From Chrysaora quinquecirrha (lineage: Eukaryota > Cnidaria > Scyphozoa > Semaeostomeae > Pelagiidae): 64,000 nt of DNA. The translations under genes and the position numbers were made by a program. The stretch lies in NCBI GenBank assembly GCA_014526335.1, contig JACTAT010000061.1, forward strand, positions 2,599,553-2,663,552. Direction: 5' to 3'. The first letter of the stretch is position 1. Every line of letters begins with the position of its first letter. Positions 13,901 to 23,797 of this stretch are shown here, piece after piece. The notes under the pieces are model-generated. The model had not been told where the DNA came from, ran no database searches, and worked only from the letters and a program-made list of their open reading frames with translations.

Positions 13901-14115
13901 ATCGTCTCGATAGCACACATGAACAAGTCAGCCCCAATTGAAACGCCCATAAAACACCATAATAAAGTTATAAGATACAGGAATCCTCTCCATCCAGTGC
14001 TCCATGTTGATTCGTTAAATATCGGCAAGAGAAGGGCACCTGCTTCTTTAGCATCGCATGAGAATCTGACAGCCTTCTGACAATTAACGAAGCTGTTGTT
14101 CGTTAAGTTAGCCAT
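4920..14115 (-). CDS. Na+/Ca2+ exchanger, SLC8/NCX type
   Basis: Plasma-membrane antiporter that exchanges 3 Na+ for 1 Ca2+. Coding exons, all with GT-AG borders and matching phases: 14115-13398, 13273-13206, 11496-11329, 10241-10178, 9593-9476, 8706-8474, 8179-7841, 6563-6385, 5932-5603, 5156-4920. Together they encode 817 residues. The alpha-1 repeat has GSSAPEI (residues 111-117) and GSAAFNLF (141-148). A cytoplasmic loop follows, with two Calx-beta domains: CBD1 in exons 4-6, with DGTAEAGSDY and ending INDDG, and CBD2 in exon 7, again ending VNDDG. The alpha-2 repeat has GTSLPD (687-692) and GSNSVNVFLG (715-724). The N-terminus is short and the first ATG follows an in-frame stop, so I see no signal peptide; an upstream 5' exon near 14,570-14,640 is possible. 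The gene is intact. Introns hold a SINE, a MITE fragment, a LINE end and simple repeats. Which SLC8 paralogue it is cannot be said. Confidence 0.95.
5208..5372 (-). mobile_element. SINE family 1, tRNA-derived (reference copy)
   Basis: Lies in the last intron of the exchanger. Read on the minus strand it starts with a tRNA-like head (TGGTCTAGTCCAGCTGGCTC, then 'gtggtgtcagaagctca') and continues with a B box of the form GGTTCGATCCCC. The body is 'cacggtagcgtcacagcc', 'agggtcgaggcctcgattag' and 'tgagat...gcgactgacgct'. Head plus B box followed by a tRNA-unrelated body is the plan of a Pol III SINE. At least nine pieces occur in this window on both strands. No poly(A) tail is visible. Confidence 0.75.
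6090..6190. repeat. GAT/ATG trinucleotide repeat
   Basis: Imperfect (GAT)n/(GATGAT)n array in the exchanger intron between exons 8 and 9. The same motif recurs at about 9,640-9,775. Confidence 0.8.
7207..7330 (+). mobile_element. CCAAACGATCAAAC MITE fragment
   Basis: One arm of the MITE family described at 43295-43742, beginning 'tcctggccaaacgatcaaac'. The opposite terminal repeat is not seen. Lies in the exchanger intron between exons 7 and 8. Confidence 0.6.
8817..8869. repeat. (CAGT)n microsatellite
   Basis: About 13 uninterrupted CAGT units in the exchanger intron between exons 5 and 6. Confidence 0.95.
10483..10570 (+). mobile_element. MITE fragment
   Basis: Degenerate piece resembling the CCAAACGATCAAAC MITE family ('ccctgagccaaccac', 'caaacgtttgg', 'gcttgtcaaacaaaacg'). 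The ends are unclear. Confidence 0.4.
10573..10740 (-). mobile_element. probable LINE 3' end with ATTGA tail
   Basis: Read on the minus strand, an AT-rich segment ends in 'tttattctacaaataaa' followed by four tandem ATTGA units. Short tandem tails of this kind are typical of L2/CR1/RTE-type non-LTR retrotransposons. No coding sequence is preserved, so the family is inferred from the tail alone. Confidence 0.45.
10808..10912. repeat. (TA)n microsatellite
   Basis: Two TA/AT dinucleotide arrays separated by about 40 bp, in the exchanger intron between exons 3 and 4. Confidence 0.9.
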
Positions 14116-15300
14116 CTTCAGTCAGTCTTGCTCCACGACGATGAGGATGGGCCTAAGTATAAGTTGTGTATGGCTTCACAGACAGGCCTATCTAACTTGT
14201 TTACGCCGTCACTCCTTCAACAGATCAGAATTCTTTTCAAACAAAATCTCTGCTTTGCCTCATGTTATCTTCTCAACAACAAGGTGTGTTACAATATTTT
14301 TCAATGAATCAAATTCACATGTAACCACTGTGCACATGGAAACACATTCTACTGTTATGACCATTCTAACAACAGGTCATGGCAACCCAGAGCAACTGTC
14401 ATTGTCTGTATTATTCAATTGTTCAAGGGTTTCCTTTTGTTTTCCAAGTCCTGGGACTCTACTTGAAAACCGGGGGGACAGAAATTTTATCAGAAAACCA
14501 ATTGTAGACATTATCTTTGTTTTAAAATGTTTTAGCGGGAAAGTAGTATCTTATGGCAACTAGATTTAGAAAAACTCACGGAGCTGTTGAGGGGCAATGT
14601 GCTGTCGGTCCACTGGTAATGCTCCATCCACTCCGCATGCAAGGCAATGCAGCACTAAAAATTCCTCAAATAAAAGATGATTACTTAATTTTAGTAATTA
14701 GTGGCGTGGACGTCATTAAATTACAGTAATGGCACGATTAGCGTTCCACACTCAGCTACAAACAAGCTGAAGAAAAAAGAGATTTTATGAAATACTTCTT
14801 CCGTCTAAATCATCAAATTTTATCAATATTTTAAAGGTTGAATCATCAAAGGTATCAGAATCAGGATTTAAGTATGGTACTTATCGGGGTAATAGGTAAT
14901 TATTACTTCATTCTCGAGGGGCATTTTACTCTTCTTCAGGGTGGGGCAGGGGTGTACGAGATTTCTATTAAAACAAAAGGATTTCCAAAGGATTTCCATG
15001 AAATTAATAAGTTTTTCAGCAAAGGTGTACGAGGTTTCCAAGGAGTGAATTGCCCCTTGACTTTGACTGCATTACTATGGTAAAAGAAAAGTCCCAAGTG
15101 GCCACCCCCGTCCTCTTATCGCCATTCATGCAGCGACTTCGTGTAGCCTCTCTTGCAGATTTCTCCACAAAAATTTGAAATTTGCAAATGGCCTAGCCTC
15201 TGAGAAAGCAAAAGCCATGTGGTCTCATGTGCATAGACGAGCAAAAGATGAATCCTGTTGTTATTGATTCTAAATGAAAACAAACATGGTGCCTTGAAAT
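14116..15300. other. spacer between exchanger and RSAD1
   Basis: Divergent promoter space for the exchanger (minus) and RSAD1 (plus). The plus-strand frame 14096-14563 has no recognisable features and overlaps the exchanger's first exon. A minus-strand segment at about 14,571-14,640 ends in a good GTGAG donor and could be a 5' untranslated exon of the exchanger. Confidence 0.4.
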
Positions 15301-18300
15301 ATGCACGATTTTGAATGCAAAATGCAAGGATCAGCTCAGCTTCTTCGTCTAGTCAATAGTGCCTCATTGTACATTCATGTGAGAACATACAATTTTCTAA
15401 GTAGCTAAATTGCGTCGAGTATTTGTTTTCAGACAAAATCGATTCATCAGTGATCATGGTGGTAATCAACAGCATCAGCATCATCCGCATCATCATCATC
15501 ATCAACCTCCGTATCAAATCATCATCATCATTATCGCCATTAGTCTTATCATCATCATCATCATTGCCATTCATCATCATCATCATCACAATTAAGCATC
15601 ATCATCATCATCATCATCACAATTAAGCATCACCATCACCATCACCATCACCATCTTAATCGTAATCATCATCATAATCTTCATTATATCATCATTATTA
15701 CCTTTATCAATCTATCATCACCATCATGATCATCATCATCATTGGCATTATCATCCCCACTAGAAACTAAATAGAAAAGTTTTTCTTTTCATTTCAGTGG
15801 CCATTTTGCAAGCATATTTGCCCATACTGCAATTTCAACAAATACAAAAGGTAAAGAAGGATTTTTCATTTGAAAACTATCTTGCTTATATTTTGCTATT
15901 GTTTGATGACTCAGTTATGTTAAACAGTTAAACGATCTTCTTTTCATTGTCAAAGCGAAAACGTCGATGAAAAACGAATGGGACGATGTCTTTCTTTGGA
16001 GTTCAATCAAATGGTTTCACAGAACGGAATCGAAAATATAAATACAGTGTATTTCGGTGGAGGTATAATGATCGATTGTTGATTCAAAATTTATTGACTT
16101 CTACAGCCTATGCTTTCATATAAACTTTTTAGAAACAACCATCCGTTCTCGTCATATAAGTGAAATGACTCAAATTCCTTCACTTAGGTGCTTCCTACGG
16201 ACCACCGTAAAAGTAACTTCATTTTGCAAGAAAGTAATTCGCTGTTTTGTTGTAGCATTTAAGGCATCCAGTAATCGTAAAATGTCCAAACAATAAGATC
16301 AAGGAAAACGTATATCATTTCCCCGCTTCTTCCTGCACCTTTTGAAAAGTTCCGCAGTTTAATTTACTGGTAGATGTAGGGTACGTTGATCCCCGGGCTT
16401 AAAGAGAGGCATCTCCGTCTCAAGTCTTATTAATTAATCGTGGTTTAATCAAGCTGGCTCTTGGTGCCAGAAGCTCAGCGTGGTCGAGGTTTCAAGGTTC
16501 GAGCCCCAGCTACTGGTCGAGGTTTCGATTAGTTAACCTACTACTGAGATCCTATTGACTTGCGCTAAATAAACTATTTCACCTTCATCTTCATTTCTAC
16601 GTAAATAAGAGAGGTCAAAGCCTTGCGATCATAATTTATACCTCTCTCTCCTTAGGAACTCCAAGTCTTTGCAAACCTTCCACAATTGAAAATCTAGTTA
16701 AAAACATCGAAAAAAATTGTCGCCTTGATGATGACGCCGAGATATCATTTGAATGTAATCCATCTTCTGGAGAACTCGATAAACTAAGGTCAGTGAAACA
16801 GACATTGATTGTGCAGTTTATATTTACATCCAGTGCCCTCACCGAGCGACTCACTGCATTGAACATTCGTATCTTTTTTAGTTCAGGTCTTTTAAGCATG
16901 CAGGAATCAACAGAGTATCAATCGGAGTTCAGGTTTTCTAAAGTTTGAGTTTTCCAAAGTCTATTTCCTTTTCTATGCTTTCCATTCTTCTCGAACTACA
17001 GTGGAAACATGAACAAAAACTTTAGAACCAGTCTCTCATTGGTTCTACAATCTTAGTTCTCATACCGCTGGTTATTATTTGTGGATTTTGTGGTAGTTTT
17101 CAGGCATTTAATCGCTTTTTCTAGGCTTTGAACGACAAAGATCTTGCAAAACTCGGACGGGATCATTCTGCATCGGAAGCCATTGCGTAAGTGAATGGTT
17201 GGCTGGGCGTAGTCCATTTTAAAGAGCTTCGCGCTTTGCTGTCGATCGCTAATCATGTCATGCAGGTTTATTTTTCAATCCTAGATACATTGAAGAAGCA
17301 AATAGAGTATTCCAAGGCAATTTTTCCATTGATTTGATGTTTGGAAGGCCAGGTCAAACATTGAACGACTGGATTGAAGAACTAAAGCTAGTAAGTTCAG
17401 TTTCTGTAGTTATTTTCAACACGATATATAACCCTCACTGACATACTCTTTTCCTTCGACTCCCCTATTTATCTAGATTATTACACCCTCTCATCGCAGA
17501 AAGCAATAACAACAACTCTGTTTGCTCAAGGTCTAGTTCCTAAAGTTCCGTATTTTTGGACCTCATTTGATTAAATTGTAGTACCAAAAGTTTCGTAATA
17601 ATTCCTTATTTTTAACTGCATATATGGTTCCTTATAAAGTGGTTCTTCACAGTAAAGCGTGTAGTCTAGTATTAGCGGTTTTGAAGGCTGTCGTTAAGGT
17701 GGAACTGATAACTAGGATTCATGTAATAAGACTACTGTTTATCGCCAAATGCCAAATCCTAAATTTCCTATTTTAGGGGATCGAACTTAGCGGCAGTCAC
17801 CTTTCTCTGTATCAACTGACGATGGAAAGATCAACACCGATGGAAAAACAGCACCGAAGGGGAGAAATTGCGAGTATTATCGTGCTGGTTGTTTTCATGA
17901 ATCTGAATATATTCATAGTGATAAATTGAAGTTGGAGAAAATTTCAAGAGCGAGACAGATATCTGAAGGCAGACAGGCATGCAGACCTACCGACAGACAG
18001 ACAGACATACATACAGACAGGCAGACAGACATACAAACAGAAAGACAGACTGACTGACATACAGACAGACATAGAAATACACGACAGACAGACAGACAGA
18101 GATAAATAAATAAATAGGCAGGCTGAGAAATAGGCACATGATCTTGTTATCTTCGGAAGGTGTAGATTTCTGTGCGTACAGTAGCACAGGAGGACCACTG
18201 AATAATAGCCCAGGACTAATCTAGGTACATAGTACGAACCTGGTCGTTCCTCTCGATGTGACCACAACTCGAAACTCCCTTTGCCTGACTGGTGACTCTC

Positions 18301-20302
18301 CTCATTTTTCGTGACCTTAATATTTTCAGAAATTACCAAAGCAAGATGAAGTTGGCGACATGTATCATGCAGCTGTACAAGTAATTATTTCTCGATTTCG
18401 CTTTGCTTTTCTTTTCATGCTTTCTACATTCATCATCATCATCATTTTCATTCGTAAAACACGCTACTACATGTTATTAACTAAAATGTGTATTCTACCC
18501 GACCCAAGTCAACAATGCAGTTCTTTGAGTTCTTGTTACAAAGCCTCTTTCTAATCTGACGAAAACTTTTTCTAGATCCTTGAAGATGCTGGATTACATC
18601 GATACGAAGTCGCCAACTTTGCTCGAAAGGTAATAGTGAACAAATGAATAAAAAGATTGCTCCTAAATGAAACGTTTTTGCTTTCATAGCCTTGTTGAAT
18701 TTAACGTCAATTGGTCTATGTTGACTTGAAATAAGCAATGACCTACTGTATGTTTTCTGTAACATGTTTTGATTTTGGTTAACAGGGTTACGAAAGCAAG
18801 CATAATTCAGCGTATTGGAAGGGAGATCAGTATCTTGGAATTGGTCCAGGTAAGATGATCGTGAAATGTGATTTCTTTGATTACAATGATCCTGATAAAA
18901 ATGATTACTTTGATTAATTTGATTAACTGAGTAAGTCTTCTTTTTCTTCTGATAGGTTCACATGGAAGGTAATTTCAATGAACTTTCTATTTGGAACTTG
19001 TAATATCATTCTAAATTTTTTGCAAGTTTTTATGTGATTTCAGGAAATTTTTGTTTGTTTTGTAGACTCCATTCAATGACGTCTGAGGTCCTGGAACGCT
19101 ATGGTCATGTCCAAATTCCTGTCCCAGAAAACTGGATGAGACAGGTAGGTGGTATTTTTCTACCCCTTTTCTCTGATATTCCTGATAGCCTTAAAAAGGC
19201 ATCTTTAGTTCGTAGCTAGAGTTGTGTAGATTGTCTAGATTCTTTTATTTTCGCCTTGATAGGTTGAGACGACTGGCGATGGCATTCGAAAGATTACGAA
19301 GTTGAAAACTCTCGAAACGTTAGTGCAACTTTTTTGACATACAATGTTCGATCGTTTGGCCAGGGGCTTGTTGTTCCATATTCCGCTCTTTCCTCCAAAA
19401 TCGGATTAACTCATATCTTGCGTCTCTTTTCTTTAGTCTTGAAGAATTAGTTTTACAAGGAATGAGATGGAAGAATGGTGTAAATCAAAAGGTGAGTTTC
19501 TTCAAGAATTCTTTGTCCATTTGAAATTTCTTCGTCGCACTGTAAATAACTGATACCAGGCTCTATCTTTTATGCTTTATGGCTTTATCGACCTACGATA
19601 CGATGGATCCAACACCAACTAGTCAGAACTTATAGGATGCAGTTGATATGGTCACAAGAGCGCTCATGTCGACTACCACTGATGTGAATCAGTGGTCAAC
19701 TAATCGCAGAGGTAGAGCATGCCCAACTTTTTGGAACTCTGCGCCGATTAGTTGCCATCAAAAAGGAAATAGTTGCCAATTAGTTACAAGAGCGCTTATG
19801 TCGACAGTTCAGTTGCGATAAATTAGTTCCAAACAATCGCTGATTAGCAGTAGGCAACCATTTCTGACTGTGTGAAATGTCCATATTTCTTTAGGCCTGT
19901 CTAAACGCTTTCGGTTTTTCCTACAGACTTTCACTGCTTTTTCCCCTGGTTTAATGTTGACTGATTTACTCGAGAATGGACCAGTACGAGATATGGTATC
20001 TGATGGATTTCTTCAAATAGATTCCGAGTAAGACATTGAAATTTTTATGCTTTCTAGGGATTTTAACGTTTCCTTCTGCATTGCTTCCACACATCGCACC
20101 ATCCTACCTTTGGATGAACCATAAAACAACTAATCTTCGCAAATGCTTCTAGTCCACCAATTTCCATTGATTTAATCATCTAGTCCGTTATTTGTTTTAG
20201 GGAATTCGAGCGACAAGTAAAGGCATGGCTATGTTGGACAGCATCGTTCCACAAATATGTATAGCTTTGGAACAACTCACTTCAAATCAGTACAAAAGCT
20301 AA
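15301..20302 (+). CDS. RSAD1: RSAD1 / HemW-like radical SAM protein
   Basis: Mitochondrial member of the HemN/HemW radical SAM family; HemW relatives bind haem and act in haem delivery. The 17 coding exons are 15301-15378, 15798-15850, 15956-16062, 16656-16788, 16887-16932, 17125-17186, 17285-17390, 17777-17881, 18330-18380, 18576-18629, 18786-18849, 18956-18968, 19066-19144, 19263-19318, 19437-19491, 19927-20027 and 20201-20302, about 421 residues. The [4Fe-4S] motif is C30-K-H-I-C34-P-Y-C37, in the context YIHWPFC...CNFNKYK. Also visible are FGGGTPS, NRVSIGVQ, a short basic N-terminus that could be a mitochondrial presequence, and a 13-nt microexon completing GPGSHGR. The donor after exon 8 is uncertain. 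At the last junction the canonical splice gives the wrong frame: the family-like GIRATSKGMAMLDSI frame needs one more base. That suggests an indel or an odd splice. Confidence 0.9.
15470..15760. repeat. (CAT/TCA)n array
   Basis: Imperfect trinucleotide array, mostly ATC/CAT with runs of CACCAT, in RSAD1 intron 1. It produces long artificial His/Ile/Met-rich open frames on both strands. Confidence 0.9.
16437..16590 (+). mobile_element. SINE family 1 copy
   Basis: Plus-oriented copy in RSAD1 intron 3. It has the head 'gtttaatcaagctggctc', B box GGTTCGAGCCCC, and the tail 'gatcctattgacttgcgcta' ending in 'tttcaccttc'. Confidence 0.8.
17972..18100. repeat. (CAGA)n microsatellite
   Basis: Imperfect CAGACAGA/CATACAGA array in the RSAD1 intron after exon 8. 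It creates spurious Cys/Leu/Ser-rich open frames on the minus strand. Confidence 0.9.
19337..19366 (-). mobile_element. MITE terminal fragment
   Basis: About 28 bp ending 'tgttcgatcgtttggccagg', one terminal repeat of the family at 43295-43742. The rest of the element is absent. Confidence 0.5.
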
Positions 20303-21163
20303 TGAAAACTTGTTTTGGGATAAAAATCCTTTCTTATGGTTTGTAGTATTTTACAAATCCCTTTTCTCTTCTCAAATAATGTCTCCTTTTGTATTAGTTG
20401 CTTTTGGTAATTTTTGGTTTACATCATGATCCTGGACTGTGGAGTTCACCGTTTTGTCCCGTCTTTGCAATCAATCCTACTTCCGATCTTAATCATTGCT
20501 GCCGTTATCCAACAAGCATTTCAGGACATTGAGCTATTCGCGATTCCAACCTGCGCGCGCGCAAACTTTTGTTGGGGCTTCATACTATAGGGCGCTTAGG
20601 TGAAGATAAAAATGTGTGTTTAACGCCAGTCGGTATGATCTCATAGTAGAGTAACTAATCCAGACCATGACCCCGGCTCTGATGCTAGCTGTGTAGATTT
20701 AACCCAGACCTGAGCTTCCAACACCAAGAACAAGGCCAGCTGGATTAGGCCGCGATGTCACAGCACCGTCACTATTGGGGGTGCGTTCTTTTAGAGTGAA
20801 GCAAAAGTTTGATTCTATATTGTACCGCTCCTTTCAATGCAATAGCGAAGCTGCCTCTGCTTCTTGAAAGAGGACTTGGAACTTGAGGTTTGCTTCAAAG
20901 ACCAAATCAATGAGTTCTTTTTATTTTGCTTCGGTTCCACGTCTTCAGAGAATCGAAATAGCAAAGCTAACCACTGATTCGCTTCAAAAGAACGCATCCT
21001 AAATGATTATAACCATGCCCTTTGAACTCTTCTTGATTTGGTCTTTTACATTAAAGGGAAAATTAGAAAAAGATTTGGAAACAAAAAAAAAACAAAAATT
21101 ACTTTTTATTTCTTCATCTTGCTTTCATATCATTTCAATCATGTTCTACATTTGATACAAGTT
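20303..21163. other. spacer between RSAD1 and RPSA 3' ends
   Basis: Convergent 3' flanks. A minus-oriented SINE family 1 copy lies at 20597-20768. The minus-strand frame 20815-20997 is unsupported. Nothing else is recognised. Confidence 0.5.
20597..20768 (-). mobile_element. SINE family 1 copy, diverged
   Basis: Minus-oriented, older copy. It keeps the tail 'taacgccagtcggtatgatc', the core 'aatccagaccatgacccc' and the A-box-side AGCTGGATTAG block. The B box is damaged (TTTAACCC). Confidence 0.65.
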
Positions 21164-23161
21164 TCAAGACCAGCTTTCTCCAGCTGCTGCACCCCATTCA
21201 GTGGTGGCTCCTTCTGGTGCTCCCCATTCTTTTCCAGCCATATCTGCACCCCAATCATCTGTACCACCACTAGGGGCTGCTCCAAATCCAGCTGGCTGGG
21301 CAGGTGCAACATTTTCTGCTCCCCACTGCAAAGAAATGAATATATGATGGCAAGATAACATAAGAGATCTAAGATAGTATGACCAAAATCAGTGTTTTGC
21401 CATACTTTTGTGTCAGCCATATCTGTGTTTTCTCTTTACTTAATCAAACAAAATATGACATCTTTCTAATTCCCAAACAATGAAGAACACCATTCAATAG
21501 GCCTTTTCCTGACCTAACACTCAACAAAGCCTGAAAAATGTCTATTCTGACGACCATTTATGTGCCTTTGCAAAGTAAAAACAGAGGCAAAGTTACAAAG
21601 TAAAAATGCACATGTTCTGTTTTTGTCACAAAGCTTTCAGTGTCAGAGCGAGGTCACAAAACTCCAAAGTCCACGCAGAGTTTCTCGTGACCTCCCTCTG
21701 AGCATCTCATCAACCAAAGTATAAGTCTTAAAGAAAAATCTAAGTTTTGGCTGATTAATCAATGAAATAATGACATACCTCTTGTCCTTCTGCTCCAGTT
21801 GCACCCCACTCTCCACCAGTAGTAGCAGCTGCATCAATTTGAGGAGCACCTTGATCTTGCTGGTATGACCAATCTTGTTGGTATGTCTGATCATCTGGTT
21901 TTGCTTCAGCTTTGGCTTGAGCTGCTTGCTGTTCTTCTTTCTCAATCTAATAAAACAATAAAAATTTATCAAGTTCAATGGACATTGATTTACTTTTAAA
22001 GAAGAGGTTATCAAACAGTATCTGATGGAGGACAGGGTTATATTTTCCAAGGTAGACTTTGGCAATTATTATATTAAGTTATGTGTCAGTACAATTTAGT
22101 TTAGTCTTGAGAGGAATCAGTTTTGTAGTCTGAACATGTTTCCTTCATCAGCAGACAAAGAACCTATAACATAATTATACATATTAACACAAATAAATAA
22201 TGACACCATAATCATGTAAGCACTACAAACCTCCTCTGGGTCTCTGTAGAAGTACAAATCAGGCATAACATCCCATGGTATCTCACGGCTGATGATACCT
22301 CTAAGACGAAGCACCTCTCTGGCAAGCATCCACCACATCAAACCAATAGAATGGATACCCTTATTGTTGCATGGGATGGCAACATCAACAAAACGCATAG
22401 GAGAATCAGTGTTGCATAAAGCAATTATAGGAATATTAACATATGATGCTTCAGTGATTGCCTAAAAGGAAAAGAATCATAGAAATTAAATTCAATATAT
22501 TGATGAAGATAGATGGGCAGAAAAACTTGCACCATCTTTACAGATATTGATGTGCTGGATAATGCACAAAGGTACAGCCCCTCATAAAAATTCTGAGGCC
22601 ATCCCTCTGCCCCTTGGCAGAGCAATGCTTTGTTGATGATTTAGTTCTTAGGCATATCTCAAGGTACAAGGTACTAATACCAACATTGCTCTGTCAGGGA
22701 AGGGGAGGAGATGGTTTTTATTACAAATAAAAATTCTTCCCTCTTCACATACTATCACAAAGATAGCCCTGTGAAGAGGAATTAAAAAATTCAAATTTTA
22801 AGATACCTGGTGATCAGTTTGGGGATCAGTCACTACCAATAATCTTGGCTCTCTGAAGGCTTTTTGGATCTGATTTGTGAAGGCTCCAGGAGTGAAACGT
22901 CCTGCAATTGGAGTGGCTCCAGTAGCTTGGGAAAATTTCAAAACAGCACGCTGAAATGAAAGGAAACAAGGAACACATTATGTTCAACAAACCTCAATAA
23001 GTAAAATAGTCTAATAAGATGCAGAAAATTGTTATTTCATACTGTGCCATGGGGTCTTGAAGAGATAACACAAACATCTGCGGGGTTTTCAATACCAGCA
23101 ATGATTCTTGCAGCAAGAACAAGTTTCTCCCAGGTCTTTCTCAAGTTGATGATATGAATAC
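21164..23161 (-). CDS. RPSA: 40S ribosomal protein SA (uS2), 5' exon not found
   Basis: Small-subunit ribosomal protein uS2, also known as the laminin receptor precursor. Coding exons 23161-23043, 22950-22807, 22461-22231, 21946-21779 and 21325-21164 join in phase at the positions of the human introns. They encode 273 residues, from [14 protein letters not shown] through [10 protein letters not shown], the [16 protein letters not shown] segment and the [16 protein letters not shown] block. The C-terminus is acidic and Trp-rich, with repeated EWGA/DWGA motifs, and ends ESWS. The expected first coding exon (about 43 residues, ending just before GIHI) is not present between 23,162 and 28,037. 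That interval holds the ISL2EU transposon. A possible non-coding first exon with a GTAAGT donor lies near 27,864-27,890, back to back with ECSIT. The gap is either assembly loss or a damaged copy. Confidence 0.93.
22082..22156 (-). ncRNA. candidate box C/D snoRNA in RPSA intron
   Basis: On the minus strand (RPSA sense) the intron between the third and fourth visible exons has a C box TGATGA (22150-22145), an internal CTGA that could be D' (22120-22117) and a final CTGA D box (22089-22086). C to D is about 65 nt, the usual C/D size. The terminal stem is weak and overlaps the D box, I see no clear C' box, and no guide target was identified. Ribosomal-protein introns often host snoRNAs, which raises the prior. 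Confidence 0.3.
22548..22695 (-). ncRNA. hairpin region, possible H/ACA-like RNA
   Basis: RPSA intron between the second and third visible exons. A strong stem pairs 22619-22628 (AGAGCAATGC) with 22683-22693. A second, weaker hairpin lies at about 22560-22612. On the minus strand an ACA (22553-22551) is followed by three bases, as in H/ACA RNAs. No good H box (ANANNA) lies between the hairpins, so this is weak. Confidence 0.18.
22740..22779. repeat. strong 40-bp hairpin in RPSA intron
   Basis: CCTCTTCACA at 22740-22749 pairs perfectly with TGTGAAGAGG at 22770-22779. Inside, CTATC pairs with GATAG around a 5-base loop. It is too short for a known RNA on its own. It lies 32 bp from the intron's 5' splice site (RPSA sense). 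Confidence 0.5.
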
Positions 23162-23224
23162 CTACAGGAAACAAAGAGCGTCATTAACTAATCTCAACTT
23201 AAGAGGTAAAAAATTACTCATACA

Positions 23225-23485
23225 GTTGATGTGGTTGCAAGCTAGCAAATCTATAAGCACAACTGTAGTGGATACACACTGTGGTGGTTTTTATGTATAC
23301 TGTAGTGGCATTTTTGCTTACCGTGGTGGACAAGTAATACTGTGGTTAGTTATTATGCTTGATGTGGTGGGATTTTTACGCACTGTGGTGGATTTTGCGT
23401 TTTTTGCTTGATTTTGTATCAACCATAGTACACAAAAAATTACACCTCAGTAGTGCATATCCACCACTGTAGTGCTATAGATTAG
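23225..23485. repeat. degenerate ~30-bp minisatellite (CTGTGGTGGATTTT)
   Basis: About seven diverged units of the form 'cactgtggtggattttt' in RPSA intron sequence next to the transposon insertion point. Units vary in length and sequence. Confidence 0.65.
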
Positions 23486-23530
23486 CTAGGGTGAGTTGGT
23501 ACAAAACTTGTGAGAATAGGTCAGCCCAAT

Positions 23531-23772
23531 AGACCTTTCCCCTAATTACGTCACAGACCCGCGCGCGCGCAATGAATTCTGGTAGTTGTGGTCACGCGTT
23601 TCATCAACAAATCTGTTTTCATTAGTAAACATACGGAATTTGCGCTGAAATCACTGTCAACATGTCGACTAATGATAAAAATGAAGATGTTTCGAACACA
23701 AACCATTGCTCTAGTTTTTTAAAACTCTTGCACGGGCAATGGTTTCATAGCAGAAGAGAAAGCAGTCTCAGA
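23531..23772. repeat. left terminal inverted repeat
   Basis: Pairs with 27015-27258. It contains a CpG-rich 'gcgcgcgcgc' tract, a TTACGTCAC motif and an ATG at 23662 that matches the start codon of the nuclease gene in the other arm. Compared with the right arm it lacks two bases (6 T then 4 A, against 7 T then 5 A), at about 23,715-23,724. Confidence 0.95.
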
Positions 23773-23797
23773 ACATGACATTCTAGAGACAAATGAA

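Noticed and set aside
13616..14080. 154-codon plus-strand open frame
   Set aside because: Antisense to the first exon of the exchanger, which carries the alpha-1 repeat.
15353..15626. Open frames rich in Met, Asp, His or Ile
   Set aside because: Pure translation of a TCA/CAT microsatellite. The same applies to 28,887-29,555 and 31,501-31,863.
17913..18339. Cys/Leu/Ser-rich minus-strand frames
   Set aside because: Products of the CAGA microsatellite in an RSAD1 intron.
23662..23780. Separate small gene in the left inverted repeat
   Set aside because: It is the mirror of the nuclease leader, with a 2-base deficit. It makes sense as a shared leader, not as a separate gene.
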